Shown: positions 53,890 through 63,900 of the stretch, in pieces
How positions within the stretch are numbered: the first letter of the stretch is position 1
Layout: each line of letters starts with the position of its first letter
Assembly (NCBI RefSeq): GCF_000013705.1
Contig: NC_007947.1
Coordinates: 2,907,518-2,971,517 of the forward strand
DNA: 64,000 bases
Direction: 5' to 3'
From: Methylobacillus flagellatus KT
Lineage (GTDB): Bacteria; Pseudomonadota; Gammaproteobacteria; Burkholderiales; Methylophilaceae
Program-made: the position numbers and the translations under genes
Notes under the pieces: model-generated
Told to the model about the DNA's origin: nothing
The model's database searches: none
The model's input: only the letters and a program-made list of their open reading frames with translations

Positions 53890-54276
53890 TTAAGCGTTGT
53901 TTTTCTCATTAATTGCAAAAATTGCTGCACCAGACATGATTGCCGCCGCCGCCAATCCTGCGATCAGGGCGATGGGAACCAGTTTTTCATAAAACTTGAA
54001 TACCAAGAGCAGGGTGATTGCGATCACGGCGATTTTGATTGCCTCAGCAATCAAAACATTGACCAACACGGAACCAGCGCCCATCCCCGCTGTCTTATTC
54101 TGCAACTTCATCTTGGCAGCCAGGCCGCCCAAGATGGCCGATCCGCCGCCCGCCAGGGCAGAGAGTGCACCATGGAGGCCAACGCCAAACTTGTTGAGGA
54201 AGACAAACGCAAGTACCGCAACTACCAAGGTGGCAAGGACCTGTCTTTTGATCATGCTTGCCAGTAGTTCATCCAT
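53890..54276 (-). CDS. atpI: ATP synthase subunit I
   Basis: A 128-residue, four-helix membrane protein (MIKRQVLATLVVAVLAFVFLNKFGVGLHGALSALAGGGSAILGGLAAKMKL ... ). AtpI helps assemble the c-ring and opens the operon. The ATG at 54276 (MDELLASMIKRQ) is chosen; an ATG 12 codons earlier adds residues unlike the family. Confidence 0.88.
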   Translation of the reverse strand: MDELLASMIKRQVLATLVVAVLAFVFLNKFGVGLHGALSALAGGGSAILGGLAAKMKLQNKTAGMGAGSVLVNVLIAEAIKIAVIAITLLLVFKFYEKLVPIALIAGLAAAAIMSGAAIFAINEKNNA

Positions 54277-54384
54277 GCCTTGAAATTTCCCTGTTTCACA
54301 AATGACGGGCAAAAGAAAAGCCGAGCGTTTTGCCCTACCCGTGAAATCACGAGATTTTGTTGTTAAATCAGCATTAAGTCAAGC

Positions 54385-55245
54385 TTAATTGCTATTTCCA
54401 CCTTTAAATCTCTCAATCAATGCATCCAGCTGGTCCAAACTTCCGTAATGGATCTTGACCTCTCCATTGCCTTTTTTCCCAGCCCGGATCTCAACCGTTG
54501 CACCCAACAATTCGGATAAATCCTCTTGCAGGCGCAACACATCCCTATCCACGACCTTGGCCGGTTTTTGCTGTGGCTCGGCACTCAATTGCTTGACCAG
54601 CTTCTCTGCCTCCCTGACAGAAAGCTGCTTCTGCACAATCAGCTCGGCCGCCATGACTTGGTTGGCGTCAGGCAAGGAAAGCAGGGCACGCGCATGTCCC
54701 ATATCCAACTGGCCCTCCATCAGCATTTCCTGCACTTTATTGCTCAAATTCTGCAATCTAAGCAGATTAGTCACCACGCTACGCGAACGTCCTACTGCAT
54801 CTGCCGCCGCCTGATGCGTCATGTTGAACTCATTGATTAGCCGCTGGATACCCTGCGCCTCCTCCAATGGATTGAGGTTTTCTCGCTGAATATTCTCAAT
54901 CAAGGCCATGGCCAAGGCGGACTCGTCAGGAATGTCGCGCACCAACACCGGCACTTCTGTCAATCCGGCTAATTTCGCCGCGCGCCAGCGTCGTTCACCG
55001 GCAATGATTTCATACTTACCCGCGGCAACCTCGCGCACCAGAATGGGCTGCATAATACCCTGCGCACGGATGGAATCCGCCAGGCTAGCCAGCGATGCCT
55101 GGTCCATATGGGTGCGAGGCTGGTATTTGCCCGGCTGCATCTGGCTTACCAATAAGGTATTGGGCGCATCATTGGCTGATACCGTCTCTGCATCTCCAGC
55201 CAGCAGGGCATCCAGCCCGCGCCCTAATCCCTTCAACTTAACCAT
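54385..55245 (-). CDS. parB: chromosome partitioning protein ParB
   Basis: A 286-residue ParB/Spo0J. MVKLKGLGRGLDALLAG is the usual start; LVSQMQPGKYQPRTHMDQASLASLADSI and GERRWRAAKLAG are the CTPase/ParB box; HTH AAADAVGRSRSVVTNLLRLQNL follows, then a dimer domain. It should load at the parS sites at 58671 and 58721. Follows parA by 8 bp. Confidence 0.97.
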   Translation of the reverse strand: MVKLKGLGRGLDALLAGDAETVSANDAPNTLLVSQMQPGKYQPRTHMDQASLASLADSIRAQGIMQPILVREVAAGKYEIIAGERRWRAAKLAGLTEVPVLVRDIPDESALAMALIENIQRENLNPLEEAQGIQRLINEFNMTHQAAADAVGRSRSVVTNLLRLQNLSNKVQEMLMEGQLDMGHARALLSLPDANQVMAAELIVQKQLSVREAEKLVKQLSAEPQQKPAKVVDRDVLRLQEDLSELLGATVEIRAGKKGNGEVKIHYGSLDQLDALIERFKGGNSN

Positions 55246-55253
55246 AGTGACTC

Positions 55254-56042
55254 CTAATTTGCTGCAACTTGCCTATTGCTGACGACATGCCGGTTGATGA
55301 TTTCTCCAGCCAGCGCGAGATATGCCTTGGCCCCCTTGGAAGTCTTGTCATGCAGCAACACCGGCACGCCATAGCTGGGCGCTTCTGCCAAGCGGATATT
55401 GCGTGGGATTACCGTACGGTACACCTTGTCGCCGAAATGTTGCGCCAACTCATTAGAAACCTGCTGCGCCAAGGTGTTGCGATTATCGAACAAGGTGCGC
55501 AACAGGCCTTCGATTTCTAGATGCGGATTCAAGTGGGCACGCACTTTCTTGATGGTATTCACCAGGTCGGACAAGCCCTCAAGCGCATAATATTCGCACT
55601 GCATGGGAATCATGACCGCATGGGCGGCTGTCAATGCATTGACAGTGGTGAGGTTGAGGGCAGGGGGGCAATCGATCAGTACGTAATCATAGGCATCGCC
55701 CAATTCCGCCAATGCTGACTTGAGGCGCGTCTCTCGCGCAAATTCATTGACCAGCTCAACTTCGGCGCCTGCCAATTCCCGATTGGCGGGCACCACATCG
55801 AAGCGCCCACGCTCCGAACGCTGCATGACATCACGCAAGCTCTTTTCTCCGATCAACACATGGTAGATGGTGTGCTGCATCTTGGACTTATCTATGCCGC
55901 AGCCTGTGGTGGCGTTGCCCTGCGGGTCGAGGTCGATCACGAGTACCTTGCGCTTGGTCGCCGCCAGGCTGGCTGCCAGGTTCACGCAAGTCGTGGTCTT
56001 GCCCACACCGCCTTTTTGATTGGTAATTGCCAGAATCCTCAT
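55254..56042 (-). CDS. parA: chromosome partitioning ATPase ParA (Soj)
   Basis: A 262-residue deviant-Walker ATPase: NQKGGVGKTTTCVNLAAS (residues 8-25), signature Lys10 and Lys15; DLDPQGNATTGCG; DYVLIDCPPALNL. Lacks the N-terminal HTH of plasmid ParA, as chromosomal Soj does. Drives segregation with ParB. Confidence 0.97.
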   Translation of the reverse strand: MRILAITNQKGGVGKTTTCVNLAASLAATKRKVLVIDLDPQGNATTGCGIDKSKMQHTIYHVLIGEKSLRDVMQRSERGRFDVVPANRELAGAEVELVNEFARETRLKSALAELGDAYDYVLIDCPPALNLTTVNALTAAHAVMIPMQCEYYALEGLSDLVNTIKKVRAHLNPHLEIEGLLRTLFDNRNTLAQQVSNELAQHFGDKVYRTVIPRNIRLAEAPSYGVPVLLHDKTSKGAKAYLALAGEIINRHVVSNRQVAAN

Positions 56043-56073
56043 GATTTAAGCCATCCCACTAGTATTGAATTCA

Positions 56074-56697
56074 TCAAAACTGCCGTGCCGGCAGGAAAAC
56101 CAGGTGACGCTGGGCGTCCAGCCCGGGTACGATCAACGACATGATCTTTGCGGGCTTGAGCGCTACCGCGCCCAGCTCCTCCTGCGGCATCTGCCCCTTC
56201 ATCGCCAGCCATAGTCCATCTTCAGCCATCAAATGCCTTGTCAGCTTGACGAATAGGGCAATCTCGGAAAATGCCCTCGAGATCACGGTGTCAAATGGCG
56301 CCTCTGGCTCAAACTGCTCCACCCGCCCAGCCACCACCTGCAGATTGTCGATTTGCAGTTCCGCCTTGGCCTGCCGCATGAAGCTGGCCTTTTTTTGGAC
56401 TGCATCTATCGTGGTCACCTGCAAATCCGGACGACAGATTGCCAGCACAATGCCGGGCAACCCGGCGCCACTGCCGACATCCAGCAAACTCCCCGACGGC
56501 ACATGTGGCAATACCGAAAGGCTGTCCAGCAAATGCAGCGTGACCATATCTTCCGGATCGCGCACTGCCGTCAGGTTGTGCACCTTGTTCCATTTCGCCA
56601 GCAAGGCAAGATAGGCGAGCAACTTCTCGGTCACCTCTGCAGGCAGATCAAGCCCCAGTTGCCGAATTCCGGTCTCCAGCTTTTGCTGCAACTTCAT
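56074..56697 (-). CDS. rsmG: 16S rRNA m7G527 methyltransferase
   Basis: A 207-residue SAM methyltransferase (GidB). [17 protein letters not shown] is motif [16 protein letters not shown] is the family RAF motif. Methylates G527 of 16S rRNA. Start overlaps the mnmG stop by 4 bp. Confidence 0.96.
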   Translation of the reverse strand: MKLQQKLETGIRQLGLDLPAEVTEKLLAYLALLAKWNKVHNLTAVRDPEDMVTLHLLDSLSVLPHVPSGSLLDVGSGAGLPGIVLAICRPDLQVTTIDAVQKKASFMRQAKAELQIDNLQVVAGRVEQFEPEAPFDTVISRAFSEIALFVKLTRHLMAEDGLWLAMKGQMPQEELGAVALKPAKIMSLIVPGLDAQRHLVFLPARQF

Positions 56698-58598
56698 GCC
56701 ACCTGATCCGCAGTGTTGCCTGCTTTGCGGCTCTTGCGTTTGAGATGTACCAGCAACAACGAAACCGCTGCCGGAGTGACGCCGGAAATACGCCCGGCCT
56801 GGCCGATGGTTTCCGGTTTCTGCTTGTTGAGCTTTTGCTGCACCTCGATCGAAAGCCCATGCACTTCGCTATAATCCATGTTCAGCGGCAGCCTGTAATG
56901 CTCGCTTTCCTTCAGACGCTCGATTTCCTCGGCTTGCCTATCAATATAGCCCTGGTACTTTGCCACGATTTCCAGCTGCTGACGGACTTGCGGATCTGCT
57001 TCGCCTTCACCGGCCTGGGGCAGGCTAAGCAATGCCTCATAACTCACCTCTGGACGGCGCAACAGTTCGAACATCGAATATTCACGTTCCAGCACCTTGC
57101 CAAATACTTGCTGCAATTGCTCCTGCGGAACATGCTGCGGATGAATGAACGTTCTCCGCAGGCGCTGTTGTTCACGCTCGATAGCTTCTTGCTTGCGCTG
57201 AAAAGCCTCCCAGCGCACATCGTCGACCAAGCCAAGTTTGCGACCAGCCTCAGTCAAACGCATATCAGCATTGTCCTCCCGCAGCATCAAGCGGTATTCG
57301 GCACGACTGGTAAACATGCGGTAGGGCTCGCTCACACCTCTTGTGATCAGGTCATCGACCAGCACGCCCAAATATGCCTGGTCGCGCGTAGGCCACCAGG
57401 CGTCTTTTTCCTGGGCATAGAGTGCCGCATTTGCGCCAGCCAACAGCCCTTGTGCAGCCGCTTCCTCATACCCAGTGGTACCGTTGATTTGTCCCGCGAA
57501 AAACAAGCCCCGTATTGCTTTGGTTTCCAGGGAGCTTTTCAATCCACGTGGGTCATAGTAGTCATATTCGATCGCATAGCCCGGACGCAGGATATGCGCA
57601 TTTTCCAGTCCCTTGATGGAGCGCACCAATTGGTACTGAATATCGAACGGCAAACTGGTGGATATCCCATTTGGATATATCTCGTTTGTCGTCAACCCTT
57701 CGGGTTCAAGGAATACCTGATGTGAATCCTTGTCTGCGAAACGGTGAATCTTGTCTTCAACCGACGGGCAATAACGCGGGCCCACCCCTTCGATCACACC
57801 CGTATACATTGGCGAGCGGTCAAGGCCGCTACGGATGATGTCGTGGGTTTTTTCGTTGGTGAAGGTAATCCAGCACGGCAGCTGGGCCGGATGTTGCTCG
57901 GCGCTCCCAAGGAAGGAAAATACCGGTACGGGGCTATCTCCGGGCTGCTCGGCCATGACACTGTAATCGATGGTGCGGCCATCAATGCGCGGCGGCGTCC
58001 CCGTCTTGAGGCGTCCGGCAGGCAGGCCAATTTCTCGCAATCGTGCCGCGAGCGATACCGCAGGCGGGTCGCCTGCCCGTCCTGCCTGGTAATTCGCCAA
58101 ACCTACATGCACCAATCCTGCTAGGAAAGTCCCCGCGGTCAGCACAACCGCCTTCGATTCGAACCTAAGACCCAATTGCGTCACTACGCCGGCGACACGC
58201 TCGCCCTCGAGAATGATGTCGTCCACGGCCTGCTGGAACAACCACAGGTTGGGCTGGTTCTCCAGGCGTCGGCGGATGGCAGCCTTGTAAAGCACGCGGT
58301 CGGCTTGCGCACGCGTTGCCCGTACAGCAGGGCCCTTGCTGGAATTCAAGATGCGGAACTGGATGCCACCCTCGTCGGTTGCGGCCGCCATGGCACCGCC
58401 CAGTGCATCCACCTCCTTGACCAGATGCCCCTTGCCAATGCCGCCAATGGACGGATTACAGGACATTTGCCCAAGCGTTTCTATATTATGCGTCAATAGA
58501 AGGGTTTTCTGACCCATGCGAGCACTTGCTAACGCCGCTTCCGTGCCAGCATGGCCGCCACCGACAATGATTACATCAAACTTCTCAGAAAATCGCAT
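56694..58598 (-). CDS. mnmG: tRNA uridine-5-carboxymethylaminomethyl modification protein
   Basis: A 634-residue FAD enzyme (GidA) that with MnmE modifies wobble U34 in tRNAs. Dinucleotide-binding [17 protein letters not shown] at 12-28; [22 protein letters not shown] and [16 protein letters not shown] motifs in the right order. Normal length. Two parS sites lie just upstream. Confidence 0.97.
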   Translation of the reverse strand: MRFSEKFDVIIVGGGHAGTEAALASARMGQKTLLLTHNIETLGQMSCNPSIGGIGKGHLVKEVDALGGAMAAATDEGGIQFRILNSSKGPAVRATRAQADRVLYKAAIRRRLENQPNLWLFQQAVDDIILEGERVAGVVTQLGLRFESKAVVLTAGTFLAGLVHVGLANYQAGRAGDPPAVSLAARLREIGLPAGRLKTGTPPRIDGRTIDYSVMAEQPGDSPVPVFSFLGSAEQHPAQLPCWITFTNEKTHDIIRSGLDRSPMYTGVIEGVGPRYCPSVEDKIHRFADKDSHQVFLEPEGLTTNEIYPNGISTSLPFDIQYQLVRSIKGLENAHILRPGYAIEYDYYDPRGLKSSLETKAIRGLFFAGQINGTTGYEEAAAQGLLAGANAALYAQEKDAWWPTRDQAYLGVLVDDLITRGVSEPYRMFTSRAEYRLMLREDNADMRLTEAGRKLGLVDDVRWEAFQRKQEAIEREQQRLRRTFIHPQHVPQEQLQQVFGKVLEREYSMFELLRRPEVSYEALLSLPQAGEGEADPQVRQQLEIVAKYQGYIDRQAEEIERLKESEHYRLPLNMDYSEVHGLSIEVQQKLNKQKPETIGQAGRISGVTPAAVSLLLVHLKRKSRKAGNTADQVA

Positions 58599-58670
58599 GA
58601 AAAACTCTCACATATCATTCCCCGAATGATACTGCATTCCTTCATCAGATGTCAGTGATAATCAGAGCAT

Positions 58671-58686
58671 TGTTTCACGTGAAACA
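58671..58686. promoter_or_regulatory. parS site 1
   Basis: TGTTTCACGTGAAACA matches the 16-bp bacterial parS consensus perfectly and is its own reverse complement. It lies 73 bp upstream of mnmG and about 3.4 kb from parB. ParB loads here to organise the origin region. Confidence 0.97.
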
Positions 58687-58720
58687 TCTACTATCTTGAT
58701 CACCATGGTGTTAATCCACA

Positions 58721-58736
58721 TGTTTCACGTGAAACA
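58721..58736. promoter_or_regulatory. parS site 2
   Basis: A second perfect copy of TGTTTCACGTGAAACA, exactly 50 bp from the first. Paired sites raise local ParB loading. Both lie in the 313-bp spacer between mnmG and the PEP-CTERM gene. Confidence 0.97.
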
Positions 58737-58820
58737 ATGGATGGTTGCTGAGTTTTTGTGAGTTCTTCACCTACCCATTCGGACTATATAATCCCTAATC
58801 AACGTATGGTATTTTCTTAA

Positions 58821-58838
58821 CAATACAGTTCTGTATTG
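58821..58838. promoter_or_regulatory. operator-like palindrome upstream of choice-of-anchor A gene
   Basis: CAATACAG-TT-CTGTATTG is a perfect inverted repeat with 8-bp arms about 75 bp before the PEP-CTERM start. It lies at promoter distance, so it is probably a regulator site. It is not a LexA box, whose CTG/CAG arms point the other way. Confidence 0.55.
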
Positions 58839-58911
58839 CACGCAATCAGAAAATAAGCTGGCACAAGCAGACGCCAGCAATATATTCACTATTACATCAT
58901 CGGGGATTATT

Positions 58912-59928
58912 ATGTTCATTCGTGCTTTTATGCTACCTGCCATTGCGGCAGCTGCATTTTTCAGTGCCAGCGCTCATGCTGCACTTGATGCCAACCAAAC
59001 TTTTCAGCAGTTCAATGCCGTCGTGTTTGGCAACATCGATTCCACCTCCAACCTGCATGGCCGCGCCTGGGTGGGTGGCAATGTCAACGGTGGTGAGTAC
59101 GTTCACCGCCCGCTGCCCACATCCGACTATGCCGGCCTTACCGTACAAGGCAACATCAGTAACGCAAGAGTACTTGCACAGGGCGCAGTGATCAACGGCA
59201 ACCTCACCAATACCAGCGTAAACGGCGGAAGCACCGCGGTTCTCGGCAATGCGAGCAACGGCCACCTGAACGGTCCGGGCTACGTTGCTGGCGCAAACAG
59301 CGACATTTTTTTCAATGGTGGTCAATTATCAGCCCCCAATACTCAATTGGAAACCAATATTGCGGCGGCAGGCTCCACGGACTTTTATAGCGTGCTTAGC
59401 AGCACTTCTGACAACCTGAAGTCATTGGACAGTAACAGCAATGCCACCTGGACCACACAGAAAGCCACCTTCACCGCTACAGCAGACAGCAACGGCCTAG
59501 CGGTTTTCAACCTGAGCGACGCTGATGCAATGGCTATTTTCGGGCTGGGAGAATTCGACTTCATTCTCAACAGTGCCACCACCGTGGTAATCAACTCCAG
59601 CTTGAAGGACATCGACATTTCCGCCAATTTCCTCGGCGGTTCGGCACAGCGGATTGCCGGCAATGTGATCTGGAATTTCTACAACGCCGAAACGGTTGAT
59701 CTTGGACGCCAATTCGGAGGCTCCATTCTCGCTGCTGACGCTACATTGACCAACTGGGCAGATATTGAGGGCAATGTATACGTCAGCAACCTGATCCAGC
59801 GCGGACAAATTCATCAATATGCATTTACCGGCAACATCCCCGTCACTGCAGTACCAGAACCTTCCAGTTACGCCATGCTCCTGCTGGGCCTGGGACTGTT
59901 GGGGTTTGCCGCACGCCGCCGCGCATAA
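58912..59928 (+). CDS. choice-of-anchor A family PEP-CTERM surface protein
   Basis: A 338-residue exported protein. Signal peptide MFIRAFMLPAIAAAAFFSASAHA; then the choice-of-anchor A domain (FQQFNAVVFGNIDSTSNLHGRAWVGGNVNGGEY; IAGNVIWNFYNAETVDLGRQFGGSILAADATLTN) and a PEP-CTERM tail AVPEPSSYAMLLLGLGLLGFAARRRA. Exosortase would cleave it at PEP and release it to the cell surface or matrix. The domain is found in surface adhesin-like proteins with varied anchors. It is the only plus-strand gene in the block from mnmE to atp and stands between genes usually adjacent in origin-proximal clusters. Confidence 0.9.
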   Translation: MFIRAFMLPAIAAAAFFSASAHAALDANQTFQQFNAVVFGNIDSTSNLHGRAWVGGNVNGGEYVHRPLPTSDYAGLTVQGNISNARVLAQGAVINGNLTNTSVNGGSTAVLGNASNGHLNGPGYVAGANSDIFFNGGQLSAPNTQLETNIAAAGSTDFYSVLSSTSDNLKSLDSNSNATWTTQKATFTATADSNGLAVFNLSDADAMAIFGLGEFDFILNSATTVVINSSLKDIDISANFLGGSAQRIAGNVIWNFYNAETVDLGRQFGGSILAADATLTNWADIEGNVYVSNLIQRGQIHQYAFTGNIPVTAVPEPSSYAMLLLGLGLLGFAARRRA

Positions 59929-59950
59929 GACAAGACATCCTTGACCAACA

Positions 59951-59979
59951 AAAAAAGCCCGATCACCCGGGCTTTTTTG
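59951..59979. terminator. bidirectional terminator between convergent PEP-CTERM gene and mnmE
   Basis: AGCCCG (59956-59961) pairs with CGGGCT (59968-59973), flanked by six As and six Ts, so it stops transcripts from both sides. It lies 27 bp after the PEP-CTERM stop and 11 bp after the mnmE stop. Confidence 0.9.
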
Positions 59980-59989
59980 TTGGGACTGC

Positions 59990-61330
59990 TTACTTGCCAA
60001 TGCAGAACCGGCTAAATATCTCTCCTAGCAGGTCATCCGACGTAAATTCACCAGTGATGGTACTCAATGCATCTTGCGCCAGTCGCAACTCTTCGGCAAA
60101 TAATTCCGCCTGCATCAGCCGTCCAGCAGCGACTTCGAGATGGTCACGCACCTTATTCAAAGCCAATAGGTGTCGACTCCTTGCCATGAACACGCCTTCG
60201 CCGCTGGGCTGCCAACCTGCAATGTCCAGTAGACGCTGGCGCAGCAAATGCACCCCATCGCCAGTCCTAGCGGAAAGATGGATATGGGTCTCCCCATCCT
60301 GTTCTTCGATTTTAGGCGGTGTCGATTCGAGGTCTATTTTGTTATGAATCCAGATTTTTGGCAAAAACTGCGGCAATCGCGCCAGAATCGATTTTTCCAC
60401 TTTTCCAATACCATGAGCTGCATCAACCAATAATAATGCCACTCCGGCGTTTTCTAGAGCTCGCCATGTTCTGGCGATACCGTGCTGTTCGACTTCGTCG
60501 TTCGTTTCGCGCAAACCGGCAGTGTCTGTGATATGGAGCGTTATCCCATTGATTTGTATGGAATTTTTAATCGTATCCCGTGTGGTGCCAGCGATTGGGG
60601 TGACAATCGCGACTTCTTCGCCGGCCAATTGGTTCATCAGGCTGGACTTGCCGACGTTCGGCTGACCAACCAACACCACTTGCAGACCTTCCCGCAATAA
60701 ATTGCCTTGTCTGGCTTCACGAAAAACAGCTTCCAGGCCTGCTGTCACTTCAGCCAGTTTTTCCGCGACACGTCCCTGGCTGATGAAATCGATATCTTCC
60801 TCAGGGAAGTCTAGGCATGCTTCAACATACAGCCGCAAATCAACCAGCTTCTGCTGCAAGCTGTGGATTCTTGCGGAAAACTCACCAGAAAGCGACCTGA
60901 CGGCACTACGTGCCGCAGCTTCAGTCGCCGCATTGATCACATCGGCGACGGCTTCAGCCTGGGCCAGGTCCAACTTGTCGTTCAGATAGGCGCGGCGTGT
61001 AAACTCGCCGGGCTCTGCCTGTCGCGCGCCCAACTCAAGACACCGCTTGAGCAATATCTGCATCAATGCCGGCCCGCCATGCGCCTGCAACTCGAGCACA
61101 TCCTCCCCGGTATAGGAGTGCGGACCGGGATAATAGATGGCAATTCCTCGGTCTATCAATAAGGCGTGTGCATCGCGGAAGGCAAGATAGGCTGCATGCC
61201 GTGGAGGAGGGCAGTGACCCAGGACTGCCTCGGCAATCAATCGGCTGGAGGGACCTGATATCCGCACCACGCCAATGCCCCCCGAGCCGGGGGCAGTAGC
61301 AATGGCAGCAATGGTATCAACGACGGGCAT
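59990..61330 (-). CDS. mnmE: tRNA modification GTPase
   Basis: A 446-residue GTPase partner of MnmG. N-terminal folate-binding start [24 protein letters not shown] domain with [28 protein letters not shown] and NKID; C-terminal FCIGK with the functional Cys. Full length. Its start overlaps the end of yidC by 14 bp. Confidence 0.97.
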
Positions 61331-62975
61331 TTCCCTTCTTCTTGGCAGCGGCGCGTTCCGTAGAACGGTTGATATACCACTGCTGCGCGATGGAAAGGAT
61401 GTTATTGACCAACCAATACAGCACCAGGCCGGCAGGGAAGAAGAAGAAAAATACGCTGAACACGATCGGCATGATCGTCATCACCTTGGCCTGGATGGGA
61501 TCGGCAGGCTTAGGATTCAGCTTGGTCTGAATGATCATGGTAATTCCCATGAGGATGGGCAACACATAATAGGGATCGACCGCAGACAAATCCTGTATCC
61601 ACAGCATAAACGGCGCATGGCGCATTTCCACGCTGCCGAGCAATACCCAGTACAACGCAATGAAGACCGGAATTTGCACCAGGATGGGCAGGCACCCTCC
61701 CATCGGATTGATTTTTTCAGTTTTGTACATTTCCATCATGGCCTGGTGCAGCTTCTGCCTGTCATCGCCATACTGCTCCTTCAAGCGCTGCAAGCGCGGG
61801 GCAAGCTCGCGCATATTGGCCATGGAACGATAACTGGCTGCCGACAGTGGATAAAAAACCAGTTTGATCAGGATGGTGAGCAAGATGATCGCGACACCCC
61901 AGTTATGCACAACTTTTTGGATCGACGACAGAATCCAGAACAGTGGCGTGGCAATGACGGTGAGCCAGCCATAATCCACCGTATATTCCAGGCCAGGAGC
62001 TACACTTTTCAGTTCACTTTGCGTTTGGGGACCTGCATACAGGCGCGACTTCAGTGTCACCGACTGCCCAGGGGCAATATTGCCCAAGGGACTGACGCTA
62101 CCGATGGAGTACACATTATCCGACAACTTCTTTGTATAGAACTCGCGCACCAAGCCGTCCTCAGGAATCCAGGCACTGACGAAATAATGCTGCACCAACC
62201 CCACCCAGCCATCGCTCGCGTTCTTGGATAGGTTGGTCTTGGCCATGTCGGAAAAACTCAGTTTCTTGTACTTGTCGGCTTCAGTATAGTAGGCGCCGCC
62301 AGTGAAAGTCGGCATCATGTATGAACCTTGATGCGACTGGTTGTCATGCACGATCTGGTAATACACGGAGGGATCGACCGCAGTGTCGCTGTTATTCCGG
62401 ATTTCATAGCTGACCTCGATCGCATAACTGTCTCGCCGGAAAGTATAGATCTTGTGCACCTCGACCCCGTTGTCGCCTTTCCAGGTAAGACGCACATCCA
62501 GCTTGTCCTCTCCCGGGGCGAGCTGATAATTCGTCGATTCACTGGTGAAGACCTCCTTGTGGGTAGGCAAGCCATTGCCGATGAGGCCGGTCTGCGCGAC
62601 ATACAACATGGGCGCAGATTGATCGTCCATCAGTACAAAATTCTTCGTCTGATCCTCATCATCCTTATGCTCACGTAATTCCAGGCGGCGCAAATCGCCT
62701 CCAATCGTGTCGATGCTGGCTTTATAGAGGTCGGTTTCCACATTGATGCGTTCCGCGGATTGCAAGCGGAAGCCCGTCTCGGCAGGCACACTTGCCTGGT
62801 TCGCAGCGGATGCAGAAGACTTGGCTGCCTGCGGAACGCTGCCATCTTCAACAGACTGTGCCGTTGTCTGGGTTTGCGAAGCAGCAGGTGGTTGTTGATC
62901 GCGCTGCCAGGAATCCCACAGCATCAGAATGGAAAATGAAAAAATCACGAACAGAATCAGGCGCTTGGTATCCAT
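61317..62975 (-). CDS. yidC: membrane protein insertase YidC
   Basis: A 552-residue inner-membrane insertase. N-terminal helix [20 protein letters not shown]; large periplasmic beta-domain; then five-helix core with [77 protein letters not shown] and a basic C-terminus. Inserts AtpE and other proteins. Normal length for a Gram-negative YidC. Confidence 0.97.
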
Positions 62976-63008
62976 AAATCTCTTAATCTATTGTAATGGG
63001 CCATGGCC

Positions 63009-63221
63009 TCATGGCACAGGGTCATGGCCGCCATCATGCCATGGATGGCACTTGGATAAACGGCATATTGTAAAAAACGCTCCACGCCATGCGCCATGCT
63101 TTTGTATGGCTTCTACGGCATATTGTGAGCAAGTCGGGTAAAAACGGCATCGCTGCCCCAGCAAAGGACTCAAAGTCCATTGGTATAACTTGATCAATCC
63201 TACCAGCAGCCTGGCTAACAT
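63009..63221 (-). CDS. yidD: membrane protein insertion efficiency factor YidD
   Basis: A 70-residue protein with the conserved core LLVGLIKLYQWTLSPLLGQRCRFYPTCSQYAVEAIQKHGAWRG and HPWHDGGHDPVP. Overlaps rnpA by 7 bp and precedes yidC by 33 bp, the standard order. Confidence 0.95.
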   Translation of the reverse strand: MLARLLVGLIKLYQWTLSPLLGQRCRFYPTCSQYAVEAIQKHGAWRGAFFTICRLSKCHPWHDGGHDPVP

Positions 63222-63598
63222 TCGGGCTGCTCCTGCCGGCTTGCAAGTTTGCGCTGCAGCTTGGCGACCAATTCAGTGAACTCTTGTTCAATCTCGGCGA
63301 ATTGTTGCCTACCGAACATCCTATGTGGCCGTGCGACCAAATCAAGGCCCGGAAGCTGGTGCTGGTTCACCCTGAACAGCTCCCTCATGACACGCTTGAT
63401 GTAATTGCGGTCAACGGCGCGGCGGGCAGTTTTCCTGCCAACGACCAGACCAAGCCTGGCGTAGGCCAATTCGTTATGGCGATAGTGCAGCACGAGATAT
63501 TGGCCTGAAACTCGCTTGCGGAAATTAAAAACGGATGAAAACTCATCCGTTTTTAACAATTTTGCCTGACGTCTGAATGCATAAGCTGGCAAAACCAT
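63215..63598 (-). CDS. rnpA: ribonuclease P protein component
   Basis: A 127-residue basic protein with the RNR motif RRAVDRNYIKRVMRELFR at about residues 58-75. It supports RNase P RNA in maturing the 5' ends of tRNAs. The first residues MVLPAYAFRRQAKLLK are usual. Transcribed with rpmH 35 bp upstream. Confidence 0.95.
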   Translation of the reverse strand: MVLPAYAFRRQAKLLKTDEFSSVFNFRKRVSGQYLVLHYRHNELAYARLGLVVGRKTARRAVDRNYIKRVMRELFRVNQHQLPGLDLVARPHRMFGRQQFAEIEQEFTELVAKLQRKLASRQEQPEC

Positions 63599-63632
63599 AT
63601 AGAACTAAATCGCCTTGACGGCGAATGACCGA

Positions 63633-63767
63633 TTAAACAGCCAGGCGAGCACGGCCCTTGGCACGGCGCGCAGCAATCACGGCGCGGCCACCACGGGTCT
63701 TCATACGCACCAGGAAACCGTGCGTACGGGCACGACGGGTTTTGGAAGGCTGGTAAGTGCGTTTCAT
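63633..63767 (-). CDS. rpmH: ribosomal protein L34
   Basis: A 44-residue L34, too short for most frame listings: [20 protein letters not shown] then [21 protein letters not shown]. Start ATG at 63765-63767 with GGAGAT in front. It opens the rpmH-rnpA-yidD-yidC operon. The dnaA gene normally lies divergent just beyond, outside the window. Confidence 0.97.
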   Translation of the reverse strand: MKRTYQPSKTRRARTHGFLVRMKTRGGRAVIAARRAKGRARLAV

Positions 63768-63891
63768 GGGAATCTCCGGTTGACTTCTAGTTGTTGCGAA
63801 TCAAAAACGCGTAATTTAACCTGAAAACAGCACTCTATGTCAATGTTTATTTGGGAAAACCCGGGCATTGGGGAAATGATTGTGCACTGCC

Positions 63892-63900
63892 TGTGGATAA
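63892..63900 (+). promoter_or_regulatory. DnaA box, likely edge of oriC
   Basis: TGTGGATAA is a perfect DnaA box (TTATCCACA on the other strand). A second weaker TTGTGGCAA follows 1 bp later. The rpmH upstream stretch (63768-64000) holds no gene; this is where oriC usually sits in betaproteobacteria, so the origin probably extends beyond the right edge. Confidence 0.7.

Noticed and set aside
58821..58838. LexA/SOS box reading of the palindrome before the PEP-CTERM gene
   Set aside because: A LexA box is CTGT-N8-ACAG; here the arms are ACAG-TT-CTGT, the opposite arrangement.
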